From: Paenibacillus sp. J45TS6
Lineage (GTDB): Bacteria; Bacillota; Bacilli; Paenibacillales; Paenibacillaceae
Direction: 5' to 3'
Assembly (NCBI RefSeq): GCF_018403285.1
Contig: NZ_BOSJ01000019.1
Coordinates: 25,095 to 89,094 of the forward strand
DNA: 64,000 nucleotides
The notes beneath the pieces were generated by a model that saw only the letters and a list, made by a program, of their open reading frames with translations, did not search any database and was not told the DNA's origin. Below are positions 62,629 through 64,000 of this stretch, piece after piece. Position numbers and translations under genes: made by a program. The first letter of the stretch is position 1; the number at the start of each line of letters is the position of its first letter.

Positions 62629-62660
62629 AAGGGGGATGGATATATCCCCTTTTTTGTTTT
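62629..62660 (+). terminator. Terminator between the barrel protein and the catalase
   Basis: AAGGGGGAT pairs with ATCCCCTT and is followed by TTTTGTTTTT. Only 31 bp separate it from the catalase start, so the catalase would be expressed by read-through or at a reduced level. Confidence 0.75.
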
Positions 62661-62687
62661 TGATAAATTACAAAGAGGTGAACGAAA

Positions 62688-63623
62688 ATGGATAATAAAA
62701 ATGTTGAATCATCTGGACTTGCAGTTGAAGCCGTGGACTCTATTGAGGAAGTCGCAGGTAAATATCCAAGTTACCGACGTGCACACGCTAAAGGAGTCGT
62801 TTATCATGCAGTATTTACACCTAACGGACAAGCGGCATCTTTAACGACTGCTCCCCATCTGCAAAATCAAGAGGCGCAAGCTCTTGTGCGCTTCTCCAAC
62901 AGCTCAACGAATCCATCCATACCGGATGTTTTTTCACCCGCGAAAGGAATGGCTGTTCAGTTTGAATTGCCTGATGGGGGCGTGACAAGTTTGGTCACGA
63001 TTACATTGCCTATCTTTTTTGCCAAAACACCTCAATCCTTTATTGATATCTTAGGCACGATTAAAGAAAATTCAGTTGAGGGAGCGACAACGGCAGACAA
63101 ATTTAAAGCGGTCATGGAGAAATATGAGGAAAGCCGAGCCGGGCTTCAAGCTGTGAAAATGCTGCAGCCTCCGCTCAGTTTTGCTACCAACCGCTATCAT
63201 TCCATTCACGCTTACTATTTCATCAATAGCAATGGCGAGCGGCAGGCTGTTAAATATGAGTGGGAACCGGAAGCGGGTCTGCATTATTTGGCGAATGAAG
63301 AAGTCAAAGCGCAATCGCCCAATTATTTGGAGGATGAACTAGCCGAGCGGCTATCAAAAGGGCCTGTAGCCTTTCAATTATCTGTAGTCCTAGCGCAAGA
63401 GGGAGATCCAACGGACGATCCAACGTCTGTTTGGCCGGAGGACCGAGAACGGATTGTGGTGGGTGAGTTATCAATCACCGGCATAGCAGACGAGAAAGCC
63501 CAGGATCGTGTTTTTGACCCAACAGACGTACCTGCGGGTATCGAATGCTCGAAAGATCCTATTTTAAACTTCCGCCACGATGCTTATGCGGTATCACATG
63601 ACCGCCGGAGTCAGGGTCAATAA
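62688..63623 (+). CDS. Catalase-related heme peroxidase, SrpA-like
   Basis: 311 residues, much shorter than true catalases (about 480) and typical of SrpA-type mini-catalases. The distal His 33 is in YRRAHAKGVVYHA, the conserved VRFSNSSTNP block follows, and the proximal heme ligand Tyr 300 is in RHDAYAVSHDRR. Such enzymes usually act as peroxidases with organic donors. It is third in the heme trio but separated from the second gene by a terminator. AGAGGTGA precedes the ATG. Confidence 0.88.
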   Translation: MDNKNVESSGLAVEAVDSIEEVAGKYPSYRRAHAKGVVYHAVFTPNGQAASLTTAPHLQNQEAQALVRFSNSSTNPSIPDVFSPAKGMAVQFELPDGGVTSLVTITLPIFFAKTPQSFIDILGTIKENSVEGATTADKFKAVMEKYEESRAGLQAVKMLQPPLSFATNRYHSIHAYYFINSNGERQAVKYEWEPEAGLHYLANEEVKAQSPNYLEDELAERLSKGPVAFQLSVVLAQEGDPTDDPTSVWPEDRERIVVGELSITGIADEKAQDRVFDPTDVPAGIECSKDPILNFRHDAYAVSHDRRSQGQ

Positions 63624-63681
63624 TTGTTATAAACGAATCATTATATGAGGAACGTGCTAGAACAGAATATTTTTAACGATA

Positions 63682-63769
63682 GGGATGCCCTTCCATTGAA
63701 GTGCGTCTTTTATCGTTAGACTGTTTTTATTTTTGCGATTTACTCATCGTAGGTACTTTCACACTATTT
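63682..63769 (+). repeat. Terminator within an approximately 85-bp repeat, copy 2
   Basis: GATGCCCTTCCA and TGAAGTGCGTC form an imperfect hairpin followed by TTTTATCG. It shares several blocks with 55777-55860 and follows the catalase gene as that copy follows GH112. Confidence 0.55.
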
Positions 63770-63884
63770 GCAACTCAGAAGATTTTTAGAAAGAGTTGTA
63801 ATGATCCTGCTATTCAAGATAAGCTTATACAGAGTACATATTCACCAAGAAAGGCGTGATCATATGAATATATATGACGGATTG

Positions 63885-64000
63885 TCAATCCAAGTGCGAC
63901 ACTTCTTCTTCAAATGATTCGTGAGCAGTTTTCCATCCTAAACATTTCCTTGGTCTGTTGTTAATAAGTTGGAGGGCATGTTCTAATTCTTCCTCAGTCA
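63885..64000 (-). mobile_element. IS30-family transposase, C-terminal end (cut by window edge)
   Basis: The minus strand encodes EEELEHALQLINNRPRKCLG followed by WKTAHESFEEEVSHLD and a stop at 63885. NNRPRKCLGWKT is the conserved end of IS30-family transposases. The element's terminal repeat should lie at or just left of 63885. The rest is outside the window. Confidence 0.8.

Overview
The window looks like chromosome of a spore-forming Bacillales bacterium, most probably Paenibacillus. Reasons: strong GGAGG ribosome sites, frequent GTG/TTG starts, U-tailed hairpin terminators after most operons, CcpA-type cre boxes and a PyrR attenuator, and family assortment (YerC, VrrA/YqfQ-like, SF0329, DUF4317, KhtT/KhtU). 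These are inferences from reading; no database search was possible. I saw no rRNA, tRNA or CRISPR array.

Layout. 0-9.5 kb: a truncated surface protein with six 127-residue repeats; a PocR/AraC regulator beside glycerol dehydrogenase and a single-chain dihydroxyacetone kinase; an HAAS/DUF1129-like membrane protein, an alpha/beta hydrolase and a DODA-like dioxygenase. 9.5-20.5 kb: a DoxX protein near a TTGTGA-N6-TCACAA box, a DUF3048 lipoprotein, a Pit phosphate transporter with its DUF47 partner, CorA, and the housekeeping run yerC-sirB-dagK-rlmCD behind a leader RNA with mutually exclusive pairings. 20.6-24.7 kb: an alpha-galactosidase island between 63-bp direct repeats, beside an IS3 remnant. 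24.8-31 kb: an A+T-rich block with an MFS transporter behind a tandem PyrR leader, then a xyloside transporter, beta-xylosidase and ROK/XylR repressor with operator and cre.

31-42 kb: a dihydrouridine synthase, a MetE-like methyltransferase, SF0329, and an anaerobic cluster (hcp divergent from a two-gene 2-oxoacid:ferredoxin oxidoreductase with an Fnr/Rex/HcpR-type box between them), followed by fhs. 42-45.5 kb: a TetR-controlled aldo-keto reductase/SDR/DUF2255 operon with matching operators at both ends. 47-49.2 kb: a compact array of immunity-type genes separated by a duplicated hairpin and ending in a toxin-tail remnant next to a probable immunity gene; this resembles a graveyard of displaced polymorphic-toxin cassettes. 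49.4-55.7 kb: the KhtU-KhtT potassium/proton antiporter, then an AraC regulator divergent from a GH105-GH112 pair for rhamnogalacturonan fragments.

56-64 kb: an orphan DarB/StlD-like ketosynthase, an ECF sigma factor with DUF3600 anti-sigma, a SCIFF-type six-cysteine peptide with its radical SAM/SPASM maturase, and a heme trio (DyP peroxidase, small probable alpha/beta-barrel protein, SrpA-like catalase). An IS30-family transposase end lies at the right edge. Dispersed intergenic repeats, many forming terminators, recur through the window.
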